Notes under the pieces: generated by a model
What the model saw: the letters and a program-made list of their open reading frames with translations, nothing else
Database searches by the model: none
Told to the model about the DNA's origin: nothing
Position numbers and translations under genes: made by a program
Part shown: one piece after another, positions 8,701 through 16,485 of the stretch
Layout of the letters: every line of letters starts with the position of its first letter
Numbering within the stretch: position 1 is the first letter of the stretch
From: JAFDZO01 sp038225955
GTDB taxonomy: Bacteria > Bacteroidota > Ignavibacteria > Tepidaquicellales > Tepidaquicellaceae
Direction of reading: 5' to 3'
DNA length: 16,623 nucleotides
NCBI GenBank assembly: GCA_038225955.1
Contig: JBBRQV010000065.1
Span: 1 to 16,623 of the forward strand

Positions 8701-8782
8701 AATCAGTTCCTTTATTCTGCGCAAACGTTAATGCAGATGCAAATATTAATACCAGTGAGAAAACTTTTCCGATTAATTTCAT
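5750..8782 (-). CDS. Secreted M6-like (immune inhibitor A-type) protein with degenerate active site and T9SS sorting domain
   Basis: A 1010-residue exported protein. A signal peptide (1-22, ending 'TFAQ') leads into an M6-family metallopeptidase-like region (about 50-545) with the family's landmarks: 'GLPDLF' (277-282), 'FGLMDG' (294-299), 'AWEKVYMGWVNP' (315-326) and 'GGVLIWHIDENV' (433-444). The zinc motif that should precede GLPD is missing: residues 270-274 read A-S-L-G-S instead of HExxH, and only the third-ligand Asp (280) remains. It is therefore probably not an active zinc protease. Residues about 555-880 resemble FG-GAP/VCBS beta-propeller repeats ('ADINNDG' twice, at 765-771 and 811-817). 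Residues about 923-1010 form a T9SS type A C-terminal domain ('YNWPNPV', 'ILDLSGELV', 'SGVYYGVI', ending 'KIAVVK'), so export by the T9SS and surface attachment or release are expected. porV and porU lie just upstream on the same strand. There is no Shine-Dalgarno sequence. Confidence 0.88.
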   Translation of the reverse strand: MKLIGKVFSLVLIFASALTFAQNKGTDYKLSHPLKFGAENKSLSPKSFSAFPDTLKVVAILADFQLDNVSQSTGDGKFDLSNKYLNPSTGRDTVIDSPPYDSTYFADHLQFLKNYFNKVSDGKLIITYQLFGNVVHLPNKMQDYSPQRNENFSKLGNLFTDAWARADSFINFSQYDPAKTAFVIFHAGVGRDIDLTSIFGFDPTPFDLPSVYLGLKNLQEFYGSSYNGFQTADGFNIKNSLIIPSTEVRELNLSSGNFTLELGMNGILTASLGSYLGLPDLFNTNTGKTAIGRFGLMDGQSIFSFNGLFPPEPSAWEKVYMGWVNPITISSGSANLKIKTSSGNTSNTDSTMYKVLINSKEYFLIENRNRDYLNNGQKLFTRNRAFNDVTTYPKDVDNFIYFNTSQVGGNITDVEDLDWSLPGLINDTIKYRGGVLIWHIDENVINANLAANTINNNIDHKGVDLVEAKGAQEIGVTFNSPFGSVTGDGTIVDYWFNGYHYVPSTIYKNAFTPTSIPNSLSYSLANNGINITDFSAQDTLMTFKITIGNDFIKPLAGFPKFVGIDTSGNAQPIGLKFSDTTRNDIFVNTSNNAYGFKYNGLSVNNNPSGLILSGSAKYILTGFQNSTNQFVSGAGEQIVSIYSNALSTNQKVWTSGKTNSPVLLKGFSQYFYLAKDDGAVYAYDYDLVPRRIDSLNSPIIEFAKAPFDTFTYINSNNKFIASGSLLSIGSTDILTVNNSNEFYINGTKLALNYAITNVISSPVLADINNDGRQEIIFNADNKIYAINSGGTILENFPVNFNQKITSGVSVADINNDGVFDLLFTSESGDLFAYGTNGKLVSGFPVKAGINSNSTPALANLNDTLGILAYGRDGYLYAFKTTTVYNESKILWKNYLKDRFHSNYSTQSNYVAPSYTEKLPKDKVYNWPNPVYDSKTFIRYYINGTAGVVSIKILDLSGELVTALPSKNVSNADNEVVWDVSTVQSGVYYGVIEATVDGTTETKIIKIAVVK

Positions 8783-8800
8783 GTGTAATATAAACTTTAT

Positions 8801-8840
8801 AAAAATAAACCTGACAAATCAATACAGACCTGTCAGGTTT
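8801..8840 (-). terminator. Hairpin between porV and the M6-like gene (terminator or attenuator)
   Basis: Perfect 10-bp inverted repeat: AAACCTGACA (8807-8816) and TGTCAGGTTT (8831-8840) with a 14-base loop. On the minus strand it is followed by ATTTTT (8806-8801), as for an intrinsic terminator of porV, whose stop codon lies 25 bases before it. Only 18 bases separate the T-tract from the ATG of the M6-like gene, leaving no room for a downstream promoter. It may therefore act as a partial terminator within a porU-porV-M6 transcript. A T-run also follows on the plus strand, but no plus-strand gene is there. Confidence 0.7.
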
Positions 8841-8865
8841 TTGTTTCAACTTTATTAAAAAGTGT

Positions 8866-9999
8866 TTAGAAATTTACCAGCAAGCCGAATCTTAATGTAT
8901 TGGCAAGCGGGTGATTTTCTTCAATTGCACTAATGTAACTGAAATCAAATCCGTATACGCTGTATCTTATACCTGCACCAAGTGTGATGAACTTTCTATT
9001 ACCGTTTGAAGGGTCCTCGTAGAAATATCCTGCTCTTAAAGCAATAAGTCTTGGAGCTCCGTACCAATACTCAGCACCAACTGATGTCTGGAATGTTTTA
9101 GCTATTCCTTCAGGACCGCCTTTAAATGATGTAAAGATTGCCTTGTAGAAAGGATCTGACTGCGGCTGATTTGCATCATCTGTATATCTATTTACAAGCA
9201 GTTTTGAAAAATCTGCTGTTAGAGTCATGTTATTGAATTCGCTTTTTACAACATCATAAGCAAAGCCGAATCTTAACTGAGTTGGAATCGGGTCTGCCTG
9301 AGCAGCGTCAACGTAAGAAATTTTTGGTCCAAGATTAGAAAGATTAACACCGAAAGAGAATTTATTCTTTAACCACTTTGCTCCTGTTTGTGGTCTCCAC
9401 AAAGCAGATAAGTCAAAACTTGTTGTGAAAGCAGTTCCTGTTCCTACTTCATTTCCAACGTGCAAATCGTTAGGTGATAATCGGCTATAGATAAATCGTG
9501 TTGTAATACCAACACCCCAGGCCGGGCTTAATTTTGTGGCATATGCTAGGGCTATTGCCATTTCATAAGCTTTGTAGTTGTTTCCTGTTTCTCTACCTGT
9601 TTCGTCGGTTACGATAATCTCACCAATGTTAAGGTAAGTTAAACTTGCACCTACTGTACCGTTAATACTCTTAATATACTTTCTGCCTGCAACGTAATCG
9701 TAGAACAAGTCTCCGATATTTAAACCTGCAAGCCAAGGACTATGTGTGAAGTTTACTTCAGTACCTTGTGTTTGGAAAGCCAACCCAGATGGATTCCAAT
9801 GCATTGCTGAAGCGTCATCAGCAATAGCTGTACCTGTTTCACCCATAGCTGCAAACCTTGAGTTGGGTCCAATCAATAGAAAGGGAACGCCTGTGGATAC
9901 GGCTGTACTACTCTGCGCAAAAGTATCCGAATTTGAAATTACCAAACTCGAAAGCAATATTAGAACAGCTAATATTTTCATATTCATTTTGTTTAACAT
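8866..9999 (-). CDS. porV: T9SS outer-membrane shuttle protein PorV (LptO family)
   Basis: Outer-membrane 14-stranded barrel of the FadL-like PorV/PorQ family. In Porphyromonas, PorV binds the C-terminal domain of type IX cargo and carries it from the Sov translocon to the PorU sortase. Here, 377 residues begin with a signal peptide (to about residue 29, 'TFAQ'). The family's N-terminal signature follows: 'GVPFLLIGPNSRFAAMGETG' (37-56) and 'AIADDASAMHWNPSGLAF' (58-75). The rest is amphipathic strands ending 'NTLRFGLLVNF', a typical barrel terminus. Three in-frame ATGs lie close together; the first is preferred because AGAGGA precedes it at usable distance. The gene begins 29 bases after porU stops, so the pair is probably co-transcribed. 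PorV rather than PorQ is chosen for the N-terminal motif and the porU linkage; that choice is good but not absolute. Confidence 0.9.
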   Translation of the reverse strand: MLNKMNMKILAVLILLSSLVISNSDTFAQSSTAVSTGVPFLLIGPNSRFAAMGETGTAIADDASAMHWNPSGLAFQTQGTEVNFTHSPWLAGLNIGDLFYDYVAGRKYIKSINGTVGASLTYLNIGEIIVTDETGRETGNNYKAYEMAIALAYATKLSPAWGVGITTRFIYSRLSPNDLHVGNEVGTGTAFTTSFDLSALWRPQTGAKWLKNKFSFGVNLSNLGPKISYVDAAQADPIPTQLRFGFAYDVVKSEFNNMTLTADFSKLLVNRYTDDANQPQSDPFYKAIFTSFKGGPEGIAKTFQTSVGAEYWYGAPRLIALRAGYFYEDPSNGNRKFITLGAGIRYSVYGFDFSYISAIEENHPLANTLRFGLLVNF

Positions 10000-10009
10000 T
10001 AAATGTATT

Positions 10010-10015
10010 TCCTCT
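10010..10015 (-). promoter_or_regulatory. Ribosome binding site of porV
   Basis: AGAGGA on the minus strand, 10 bases before the ATG at 9999. It decides the start among ATGs at 9999, 9987 and 9981, since the two later ones would sit too far from it. Most minus-strand genes here lack such a sequence. Confidence 0.6.
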
Positions 10016-10028
10016 GTTTATTTTATTA

Positions 10029-13000
10029 TTATTGTAATTTTGCTAATTTATTGACGTTACTTTGTGATATAGTACCGTCTTCTGATTTTATAGTTAATTT
10101 ATATATATAAGTTCCGTTTGCAATGTTATCGCCGTCGTTATCTCTTCCGTCCCAATCTATACTTACAAATTTATCCGTAATACCCGTTTTATTCAATTCT
10201 TTTATCAATCTTCCCGATACTGTATAAATCTTCACTGTTGCATTCAAAGTCTTGTCGAAATTATGATTGAATACAAATGAAGTATTGCTCTTCATCGGAT
10301 TTGGATAATTGTAAACATTCTCCAATGTAAGTGCAGAGCTTGTTTGTACATTGAACTCAATATTCGTAACTGTATAGTTGTTGTAAGTATCGAATGCTTT
10401 TATAGAGAGAGTGTTCTTGCCTGTCTGTAAATTCTGAAGTTGATACTGAACCGTGCCATATTGATAACCATTAGTAGAATTATATGAAGAAGTCAGGTCA
10501 ATTTTATTCTGCTCGTTGTTATTCAAAGTGGCTTCTATTTTGTGGCCAATTGTTCCTGTTAAATTCATACCGAACGGATCGAAGAAATCGGCAATCAGTT
10601 TAGGATTTTGATTTACTAAATCTCCATTTCTGAAATTTCTGCTATCGAGGTAAAGATTTACTGATGGACCTGTAGTATCGGGCGCAGCAGCTGAATCTAT
10701 TCCGCTGATAGTAAAATTATCAGTATATCCTACTCCGTTAGAAGATGTATTCTGGAAGTAAGCTAAAATTTTTCCTTTCCCTGTGCTGTAAGAGATATCT
10801 TTTGGAACTATAAACTCAAGATTCCATAATCCGCTTACAACGTTCGCTTTACCAATAAAAATAGTTCCGCCGTCTAATCTGAAATCGAACGGATAACCAA
10901 AATCTTCAATATGAATTTGTTTGTCAACATCTAATACTTTTATTGAAATTGAGCCATTATAGCTATTCCATAAAGTTGAGTCAGGTCTAAGTACACTTCC
11001 TGAAATTTTTACTTTTTGGAGAGCCTTCATTTGTACAATGTCGGTGCTAACCGGTCCATTTATGCTGTCAATTCTTGTGAAATACTGCGGGATACCGATT
11101 CTCAACGATGGGTCGCAGAGTAAGGCGAATTTCAAATCGTTATCAAGAAATAAAGTCTGCTTTGTATTATACATTGCCTTGCCGACTCTGATCGGGAGAT
11201 TCAATGTATCCTTTAAGATTGAGAAATTATCCCAGAACAAATTATTGAAAGTTGCGTTAGGCGCTGCATATACAGGTCTCACAGCTGCTACAACACCAAT
11301 AGCACCTTTATTAGGCTCTGAGACTAACTGCTCAGCTGCACTGATGCCGTATGGGTCATCCCATCTTGCAAGGTCGCAGCTTGCAATCGTAAGGAAGGTA
11401 TATTTATTTTTATTATTTAATAAAGGAATGCTGATTTGTCTCTCAAAAATATGTTCATGTGCCCATAAGTCTGTGCTACCGTGTCCTGTGTAATTAATAA
11501 TTAATCTTCCTTCATTCCATCCATTTACGATTACAGGGTTCACATCCGGTTTTCTTCTTCCCTGTGGAGTATAAATTGCAGGGTAGCTTACAATATAAAC
11601 TTTTTCCTTTTCAAAATATTTTGGAGTATGATTTTCTGCAACGTCTTCGCATTGTCCGGTGTGTAATGAGCCTTCCTGACCAAGTGTGCTTTCTGTAGTC
11701 CATCCGTCATCAGCAACAAACATTATTTTATCTCTCCACCTGTCAAAATTTACCGGGTCTTCGTATGAAATAAGTTTATCTATATATACATTAGCTTCAG
11801 CTTCTGAGTTTGCGCACATACGCCCCGTGCCAAAATCAGGTACAGACGGAGTCGGAGCAGTAAAGCATTCATTAATTTCCATTGTAAAGTCATCACTGCA
11901 AAAACTGGCAATGTCATCACTTGCATCAGAGCTTATTTCAATCGGGGGAATAAAGTTTTTTGTCCCGAGATTATAAATATTTTTATAATCATAACTTCCA
12001 TCTCCGAAGAAAAATACAAGAGTAGGGCGAACCGTCCATGTATTATATGCATATCTCATAAAATTTCTCATTGCAACGGGGTCAAGTTTTCCTCCTGCAA
12101 ATTCATTGTAAACCTGCTCTACATCTACAAGAGCAACTTTTAATGAATTGAATCCTGAATTCTCTCTGTAATTTTTATATCTGTTTGCGGCATTTACAAA
12201 TTCTTTAGGGTAAAAAACAACCATATCTGCTCCGGCAGAAAGATTCCCTTTTAAATTTTGATTGGCAGTTCTCGTTACACTAGCCGGTGTTTTATAATTT
12301 TGACCGCCGATTACATAATATTCATTCGGAAAATTTTCCGCATGTGTTGCTTGAAATTTTACCTGACCTCCCGAAAATGATATAGGAGTAATCATTTTTA
12401 CCTGGGAAGAACTCGAAACATCAAATACTTTTACATCTGTTGATGTAAATCCTGAAGGTCTGTATTCAACTGTGCCTGATGTATCAATACCATTAAAATG
12501 AAGAACATTGCCGTCTGCGCTAGCAAAACTTCTTTTGTATAAAATTTCATAAAAATCATAGTAACCAGCGCTCTGAGAGGAATTGCCAAGTGATGCAGGT
12601 AAAGATACTTTTAGGCTTACAGATGTTCGTCCCGGTGTCAAAGGATATGATACTCCGAAGTAAGGTGGATTCCAATTCCCTAAATAATCTAAATTTATTT
12701 TTGCAAAACTAAATAATCCTGAAACGGGGTACACATATTTAATAGTTTGAAATCCTGAATTTGCATCTGCAACATTAAAATAATTATCGACTGTCGAACC
12801 GTTGCCTAATCTCATTCTTAAATTAATTTCACTGCCATCAACATATCCTTTCAACTCTTTATTAAAAGAGAAAGCTTCGTTTAATCCTATTCTTTGGCTT
12901 ACCCACAAGAGACCTGTTGCGCCCAGATTGTTAATCTCGGGGTCGTCAAATGTCTTATCTGTAAACGTAGGAGGTGTGTTTATATTTGGAATATTAGGGC

Positions 13001-14150
13001 TGATAATATTTTGCATTCTTAATCCATTTGCATTTCCAAAAGTAATCCAATAGTAATTAGCTTTGGAGTAAGGATTCTGGGAATGAAAGTATGTATTTGA
13101 AGTAGAATCATACTGCCATTCAGCAGGACCTTGCCCGTAGAATAATACGTAATCATTATCGTTGAATACTCCGTCAGATTCTCCCTCTACGTAAATAGCA
13201 TTTTCATAGGGGTCGAACGGGTAATCGGAGCAATTACTATAGGGCACTTCAAATCCGTTGTTACCATAAATTTTAATTGTCTTCGGATTAATAGCGCTTA
13301 CATTAATTCCTGCAGATTGCAGATAGTTTTTATCAAGCTTATACATACCCGATTCTTTGATTTCCATTTTATAGAAATCACCGGATGCAAAAACACTATT
13401 ATTAACTAAATTATCTTTTAGATTATTAAACTCTTTTGTTGACCAGTTCTCTGCATCTCTCCAATTTAATGCAGCCCCTTTTAAAAATTCTTTTTCCTCG
13501 ACGCTTAATGGTTTGTTCAATATAATAGGCGCAGTGCCAAAAGTAATTCTCATTCTTATGTAAGAATATTTCTTAACTACTTTCGATACAGGATTGTATT
13601 CAACAGGACTAACTATTACATTTGCAAAGTAACGGTTTCTAGTAGCTCCAATATTTCCAATCTGAGCAGGTGAATCGGATGGCAGGAATTTATTTACTGC
13701 ATATGATTTATCATTCTTAATATAATCACTCGTAAAATTTTCTTCTTTATTTTTAATTACTTTTTTAGGAGTAGGAATCGGAGTAACATCTGCGTTTGCA
13801 ATCGTTTCAAATTTTGAGTCAAGAATTTCAATTTTATTATTAAGCTGTGAGGTAAAATATAAAGGGAATGCTCTAAATCTTAAATCAGGCTCGCCGTATT
13901 TCTTGCCGTTTACCTGTGCGTATTTAAAATCATAACTATTTTTTTCGTACTGAGGCGTATACTCTATTTCAATGTAGCTTTGGTTAGAAGCAATTATTTT
14001 AAAATCCGGAACTGAGCTCTCTTGTTTCATAGAAGAAACTGTTCTTGTATCAGTGGGGGATTTTGTTTCTACTGATTTTTTGCTCTGAGAAAAAATAGAA
14101 GTATTTAGTAATAGTATCATTATTAATACAACTGAATTCTTCACGTTCAT
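10029..14150 (-). CDS. porU: Type IX secretion system C25 sortase PorU
   Basis: Cell-surface gingipain-family (peptidase C25) enzyme that cuts the C-terminal sorting domain from T9SS cargo and joins the cargo to a lipopolysaccharide anchor; this role is known from Porphyromonas. The 1373-residue length is in the PorU range. A signal peptide (1-21) precedes a long beta-rich N-terminal region to about residue 635. The C25 domain spans about 640-1015, with the catalytic His in 'NYTGHG' (H890) and catalytic Cys in 'TIASCDLARWDDP' (C925), both intact. A beta-rich segment follows, then a C-terminal domain (about 1277-1373) with 'NYPNPM', 'VSGRLIKEL' and 'DGRDNDGDNIANGTYIY', combining FlgD-Ig-like and T9SS type A features. 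PorU is itself exported by the system. The adjacent porV supports PorU over a secreted gingipain-like protease. No Shine-Dalgarno sequence is visible; a candidate promoter and a long hairpin precede it. Confidence 0.92.
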   Translation of the reverse strand: MNVKNSVVLIMILLLNTSIFSQSKKSVETKSPTDTRTVSSMKQESSVPDFKIIASNQSYIEIEYTPQYEKNSYDFKYAQVNGKKYGEPDLRFRAFPLYFTSQLNNKIEILDSKFETIANADVTPIPTPKKVIKNKEENFTSDYIKNDKSYAVNKFLPSDSPAQIGNIGATRNRYFANVIVSPVEYNPVSKVVKKYSYIRMRITFGTAPIILNKPLSVEEKEFLKGAALNWRDAENWSTKEFNNLKDNLVNNSVFASGDFYKMEIKESGMYKLDKNYLQSAGINVSAINPKTIKIYGNNGFEVPYSNCSDYPFDPYENAIYVEGESDGVFNDNDYVLFYGQGPAEWQYDSTSNTYFHSQNPYSKANYYWITFGNANGLRMQNIISPNIPNINTPPTFTDKTFDDPEINNLGATGLLWVSQRIGLNEAFSFNKELKGYVDGSEINLRMRLGNGSTVDNYFNVADANSGFQTIKYVYPVSGLFSFAKINLDYLGNWNPPYFGVSYPLTPGRTSVSLKVSLPASLGNSSQSAGYYDFYEILYKRSFASADGNVLHFNGIDTSGTVEYRPSGFTSTDVKVFDVSSSSQVKMITPISFSGGQVKFQATHAENFPNEYYVIGGQNYKTPASVTRTANQNLKGNLSAGADMVVFYPKEFVNAANRYKNYRENSGFNSLKVALVDVEQVYNEFAGGKLDPVAMRNFMRYAYNTWTVRPTLVFFFGDGSYDYKNIYNLGTKNFIPPIEISSDASDDIASFCSDDFTMEINECFTAPTPSVPDFGTGRMCANSEAEANVYIDKLISYEDPVNFDRWRDKIMFVADDGWTTESTLGQEGSLHTGQCEDVAENHTPKYFEKEKVYIVSYPAIYTPQGRRKPDVNPVIVNGWNEGRLIINYTGHGSTDLWAHEHIFERQISIPLLNNKNKYTFLTIASCDLARWDDPYGISAAEQLVSEPNKGAIGVVAAVRPVYAAPNATFNNLFWDNFSILKDTLNLPIRVGKAMYNTKQTLFLDNDLKFALLCDPSLRIGIPQYFTRIDSINGPVSTDIVQMKALQKVKISGSVLRPDSTLWNSYNGSISIKVLDVDKQIHIEDFGYPFDFRLDGGTIFIGKANVVSGLWNLEFIVPKDISYSTGKGKILAYFQNTSSNGVGYTDNFTISGIDSAAAPDTTGPSVNLYLDSRNFRNGDLVNQNPKLIADFFDPFGMNLTGTIGHKIEATLNNNEQNKIDLTSSYNSTNGYQYGTVQYQLQNLQTGKNTLSIKAFDTYNNYTVTNIEFNVQTSSALTLENVYNYPNPMKSNTSFVFNHNFDKTLNATVKIYTVSGRLIKELNKTGITDKFVSIDWDGRDNDGDNIANGTYIYKLTIKSEDGTISQSNVNKLAKLQ

Positions 14151-14179
14151 TTTAAAATTTTAAGTTTAATATATAAAAT

Positions 14180-14237
14180 AAAAAACCATTTATTAAAGTT
14201 CAATAATTCAAGGAATTGAATGTACTTTAATAAATGG
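14180..14237 (-). terminator. Long AT-rich hairpin with T-tract between rnc and porU
   Basis: Perfect 14-bp arms, CCATTTATTAAAGT (14186-14199) and ACTTTAATAAATGG (14224-14237). The 24 bases between them can fold further (AATTC with GAATT, then TTC with GAA). On the minus strand the stem runs straight into six T (14185-14180). This fits an intrinsic terminator for the fabF-rnc transcript, 129 bases past the rnc stop codon. It ends 29 bases before the porU ATG, and the only promoter-like sequence I see lies upstream of it, so attenuation of porU is an alternative. Confidence 0.7.
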
Positions 14238-14328
14238 TCAATATTATATCGATAAGAAGGTGTTGTTTTTAAACTAAATTAATATCAAAAACTCTTTAGA
14301 CTTCTCCTTGTTAGATTTGTAATTAAAA

Positions 14329-14360
14329 CAAATATAGAAGTAGTATATTAAAAAAACAAG
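14329..14360 (-). promoter_or_regulatory. Candidate Bacteroidota-type promoter upstream of porU
   Basis: On the minus strand TATATTTG (14336-14329) matches the Bacteroidota -7 consensus TAnnTTTG in full. CTTG (14360-14357) lies 20 bases upstream and resembles the -33 TTTG/TTG element. It sits just after the rnc stop codon, in the only intergenic space of any size before porU. Transcription from here would give porU a leader of roughly 175 bases containing the 14186-14237 hairpin. In AT-rich DNA this match can arise by chance. Confidence 0.35.
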
Positions 14361-14366
14361 ACTGAA

Positions 14367-15188
14367 TTATTTTTTCTTTTTCAAACCCATCTTTTCAATA
14401 ACGTCTAAATGGTTCAAAGCGTTTTTTGCTGCTTCCTGCTCTGCCTGTTTCTTGGATTTCCCCTTACCGCTTCCCAAACTTCTGCTGTTTACAAATACTT
14501 CAACAGTGAATAGCTTGTTATGCTCAGGTCCTTCCTCTTTTATAACTTTGTAATCAGGGATGTAATCTGTGTGCGCCTGTATATATTCTAAGAATTTACT
14601 CTTATGGTTTTCATCAAAATGGTTGAGCCATTTTACATCAAGCTTATTGAAAATTTCTTTATTCAAAAATTCCTTTACGGCTTCATAACCAGAGTCAAGA
14701 AATATTGCTCCGATTAACGCTTCATATGCATCCGATAAAATTGTATCGTAACCGTCTTCGATTGATTTCAATGCAGTGAATGATGCCAGTAAATATTTTT
14801 GAAGATTAATAACTTTAGCACGCTCTGCAAGGAATTTTTTATTTACTAAGATAGAACGGAATTTTGTAAGGTCGCCTTCTTCATTAAGAGGGAAGTTCTT
14901 ATATAGATACTCAGCAACAATTAAATCAAGTACTGCATCACCAAGGAATTCAAGACGTTCGTTGGAAATTAATCCGATTGCCTGAAAATCTTTTTTTACT
15001 TTAATGAATGAACGGTGAGTTAAGGCAGTTATAAAAAATGTCTTATCTATTATTTTATAATGTATGCTCTGTTGGAAGCCTTCAAAATCAATTTGCTGGA
15101 TTGCCTTCAATAGAAAATCTTCCGTTTTTTCTTTACTCTTGAAAAATGGAAGATATTTGGTTAATGCCTTCTTAAAAAAATTAAACAT
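14367..15188 (-). CDS. rnc: Ribonuclease III
   Basis: Dimeric double-strand-specific endoribonuclease that processes rRNA precursors and structured mRNAs in the cytoplasm. In its 273 residues, the catalytic domain has the signature 'ERLEFLGDAVLDLIVA' (77-92; E80 and D84 align with metal-binding residues) and the second acidic pair in 'DAYEALIGA' (D153, E156). The C-terminal dsRNA-binding domain (about 198-262) shows 'DYKVIKEEGPEHNKLFTVEV' and 'GSGKGKSKKQAEQEAAKNAL'. It is longer than the Escherichia enzyme mainly through an N-terminal Lys/Phe-rich extension of about 40 residues, as in related phyla. It starts 19 bases after fabF stops; fabF-rnc linkage is widespread and supports co-transcription. 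Confidence 0.96.
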   Translation of the reverse strand: MFNFFKKALTKYLPFFKSKEKTEDFLLKAIQQIDFEGFQQSIHYKIIDKTFFITALTHRSFIKVKKDFQAIGLISNERLEFLGDAVLDLIVAEYLYKNFPLNEEGDLTKFRSILVNKKFLAERAKVINLQKYLLASFTALKSIEDGYDTILSDAYEALIGAIFLDSGYEAVKEFLNKEIFNKLDVKWLNHFDENHKSKFLEYIQAHTDYIPDYKVIKEEGPEHNKLFTVEVFVNSRSLGSGKGKSKKQAEQEAAKNALNHLDVIEKMGLKKKK

Positions 15189-15207
15189 GTATTGGGATAT
15201 GCAAGAG

Positions 15208-16485
15208 TTATTCTTCGTATTTTTTGAATATTAACGCTGTATTATGACCGCCGAAACCAAGATTGTTAGAGATAACGGCTCTTACTTCTTGTTTAATAGA
15301 GGTATTCGGAACGTAGAAGAGGTCGCATTCAGGATCCTTTTCTTCGTAATTAATTGTTGGAGGTACAACTCCATTTACTATTGTAAGAACTGATGCAATT
15401 GCTTCAATTGCTCCGGCTGCTCCAAGTAAATGTCCTATCATAGATTTTATAGAATGAACCGGTATTTTATTTGCGCGTTCACCGAATACAGTTTTCACTG
15501 CTGTTGATTCATTCTTATCATTATAGTATGTGGATGTACCGTGAGCATTTACTACATCAATATCTTCAGGTCTCATTCCAGCATCAAATAATGCAGTAGT
15601 CATCGCGCCGACTAAGCCTTCGCCTTCAGGCGCAGGTTCAGTTATATGGTATGCATCACCTGTTAATCCGATTCCTGCAAGTTCTGCATAAATTTTTGCT
15701 CCGCGTTTTATTGCGTGTTCGTATTCTTCTAGTATTAAAGTTGCGCCGCCTTCACCCATTACAAATCCGTCGCGGTTTTTATCAAATGGTCGTGAAGCTT
15801 TGCTTGGGTCATCGTTTCTTGTTGAGAGAGCCTTCATTGCATTGAATCCGCCGATACCCATCGGACAGATAACTGCTTCAGCACCTCCTGCTATCATTAC
15901 GTCGGCAGTGCCTCTTTGGATTAACATAAAGGCATCTGCAATTGAGTGCGCTGATGTTGCGCATGCAGAAACAGTGGCATAGTTCGGACCTTTGAATCCG
16001 TACACCATTGAAATTCTTCCTGCGGCAATATCTGCAATCAATTTAGGAATAAAGAACGGGCTGATTCTGCTTGGGTCTTCTCTAGTAACTCCGTCAACAG
16101 TTTCACGTGTTTTATATAATTTGTACTGCTCTTCCTGATAAGTATTCATTCCGCCGATGCCTGAGCCGTAAATAACTCCGCAGCGATGAACATCGAGTTT
16201 AGCCATATCTTTATCAAGACCGGAATCTTTAACAGCTTCGGCTGATGCAACTAAAGCATATCTTGTGAATGGGTCGATACTCTGGGAAAGTTTTCTATCC
16301 AGAAAATTAAGCGGGTCAAAATTCTTTAACTGAGCCGCAAACTTTGTTTTAAAATTTGTAGTATCGAAGTACGTTATGTAATCTACACCATTTTGTCCTG
16401 ATGTTAGTCCATCCCAGAAATCCTTAACGGATAATCCTACGGGGCTGACTACGCCTAATCCTGTGATAACAACTCTTTTTTTCAT
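15208..16485 (-). CDS. fabF: 3-oxoacyl-[acyl-carrier-protein] synthase II (KAS II)
   Basis: Condenses malonyl-ACP with a growing acyl-ACP in type II fatty-acid elongation, in the cytoplasm. The ATG at 16485 is chosen, giving 425 residues; a TTG one codon upstream is less likely. The N-terminus 'MKKRVVITGLGVVSPVG' is canonical. The Cys-His-His triad is present: nucleophile Cys175 in 'VSACATSA', His315 in 'NAHGTST' and His352 in 'SMIGHLLGAAGA'. The C-terminal gate loop 'NNLGFGGHN' (408-416) is also intact. Length and motifs are those of an active enzyme. It is followed by rnc (22 bases between the stop codon at 15210-15208 and the rnc ATG, counted from the end of the stop: 19). acpP is expected beyond the right edge, but that is inference. 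The stretch between this start and the window end is described separately as a possible leader ORF. Confidence 0.96.
   Translation of the reverse strand: MKKRVVITGLGVVSPVGLSVKDFWDGLTSGQNGVDYITYFDTTNFKTKFAAQLKNFDPLNFLDRKLSQSIDPFTRYALVASAEAVKDSGLDKDMAKLDVHRCGVIYGSGIGGMNTYQEEQYKLYKTRETVDGVTREDPSRISPFFIPKLIADIAAGRISMVYGFKGPNYATVSACATSAHSIADAFMLIQRGTADVMIAGGAEAVICPMGIGGFNAMKALSTRNDDPSKASRPFDKNRDGFVMGEGGATLILEEYEHAIKRGAKIYAELAGIGLTGDAYHITEPAPEGEGLVGAMTTALFDAGMRPEDIDVVNAHGTSTYYNDKNESTAVKTVFGERANKIPVHSIKSMIGHLLGAAGAIEAIASVLTIVNGVVPPTINYEEKDPECDLFYVPNTSIKQEVRAVISNNLGFGGHNTALIFKKYEE

Noticed and set aside
8817..8866. TTGATTTG-like -7 element within the porV/M6 hairpin as the M6-like promoter
   Set aside because: It mismatches the key TA, and the nearest TTG upstream is too far away; AT-rich DNA gives such matches often.
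9746..10054. 102-codon plus-strand frame across the porV start and porU end
   Set aside because: It is antisense to the conserved PorV N-terminus and signal peptide; its hydrophobic tail is just the complement of the porV-porU junction. No independent support.
11038..11493. 151-codon plus-strand open frame antisense to porU
   Set aside because: It lies wholly inside the C25 catalytic region of porU, has no ribosome site or recognisable domain, and its composition mirrors the opposite-strand codons; it is a shadow frame.
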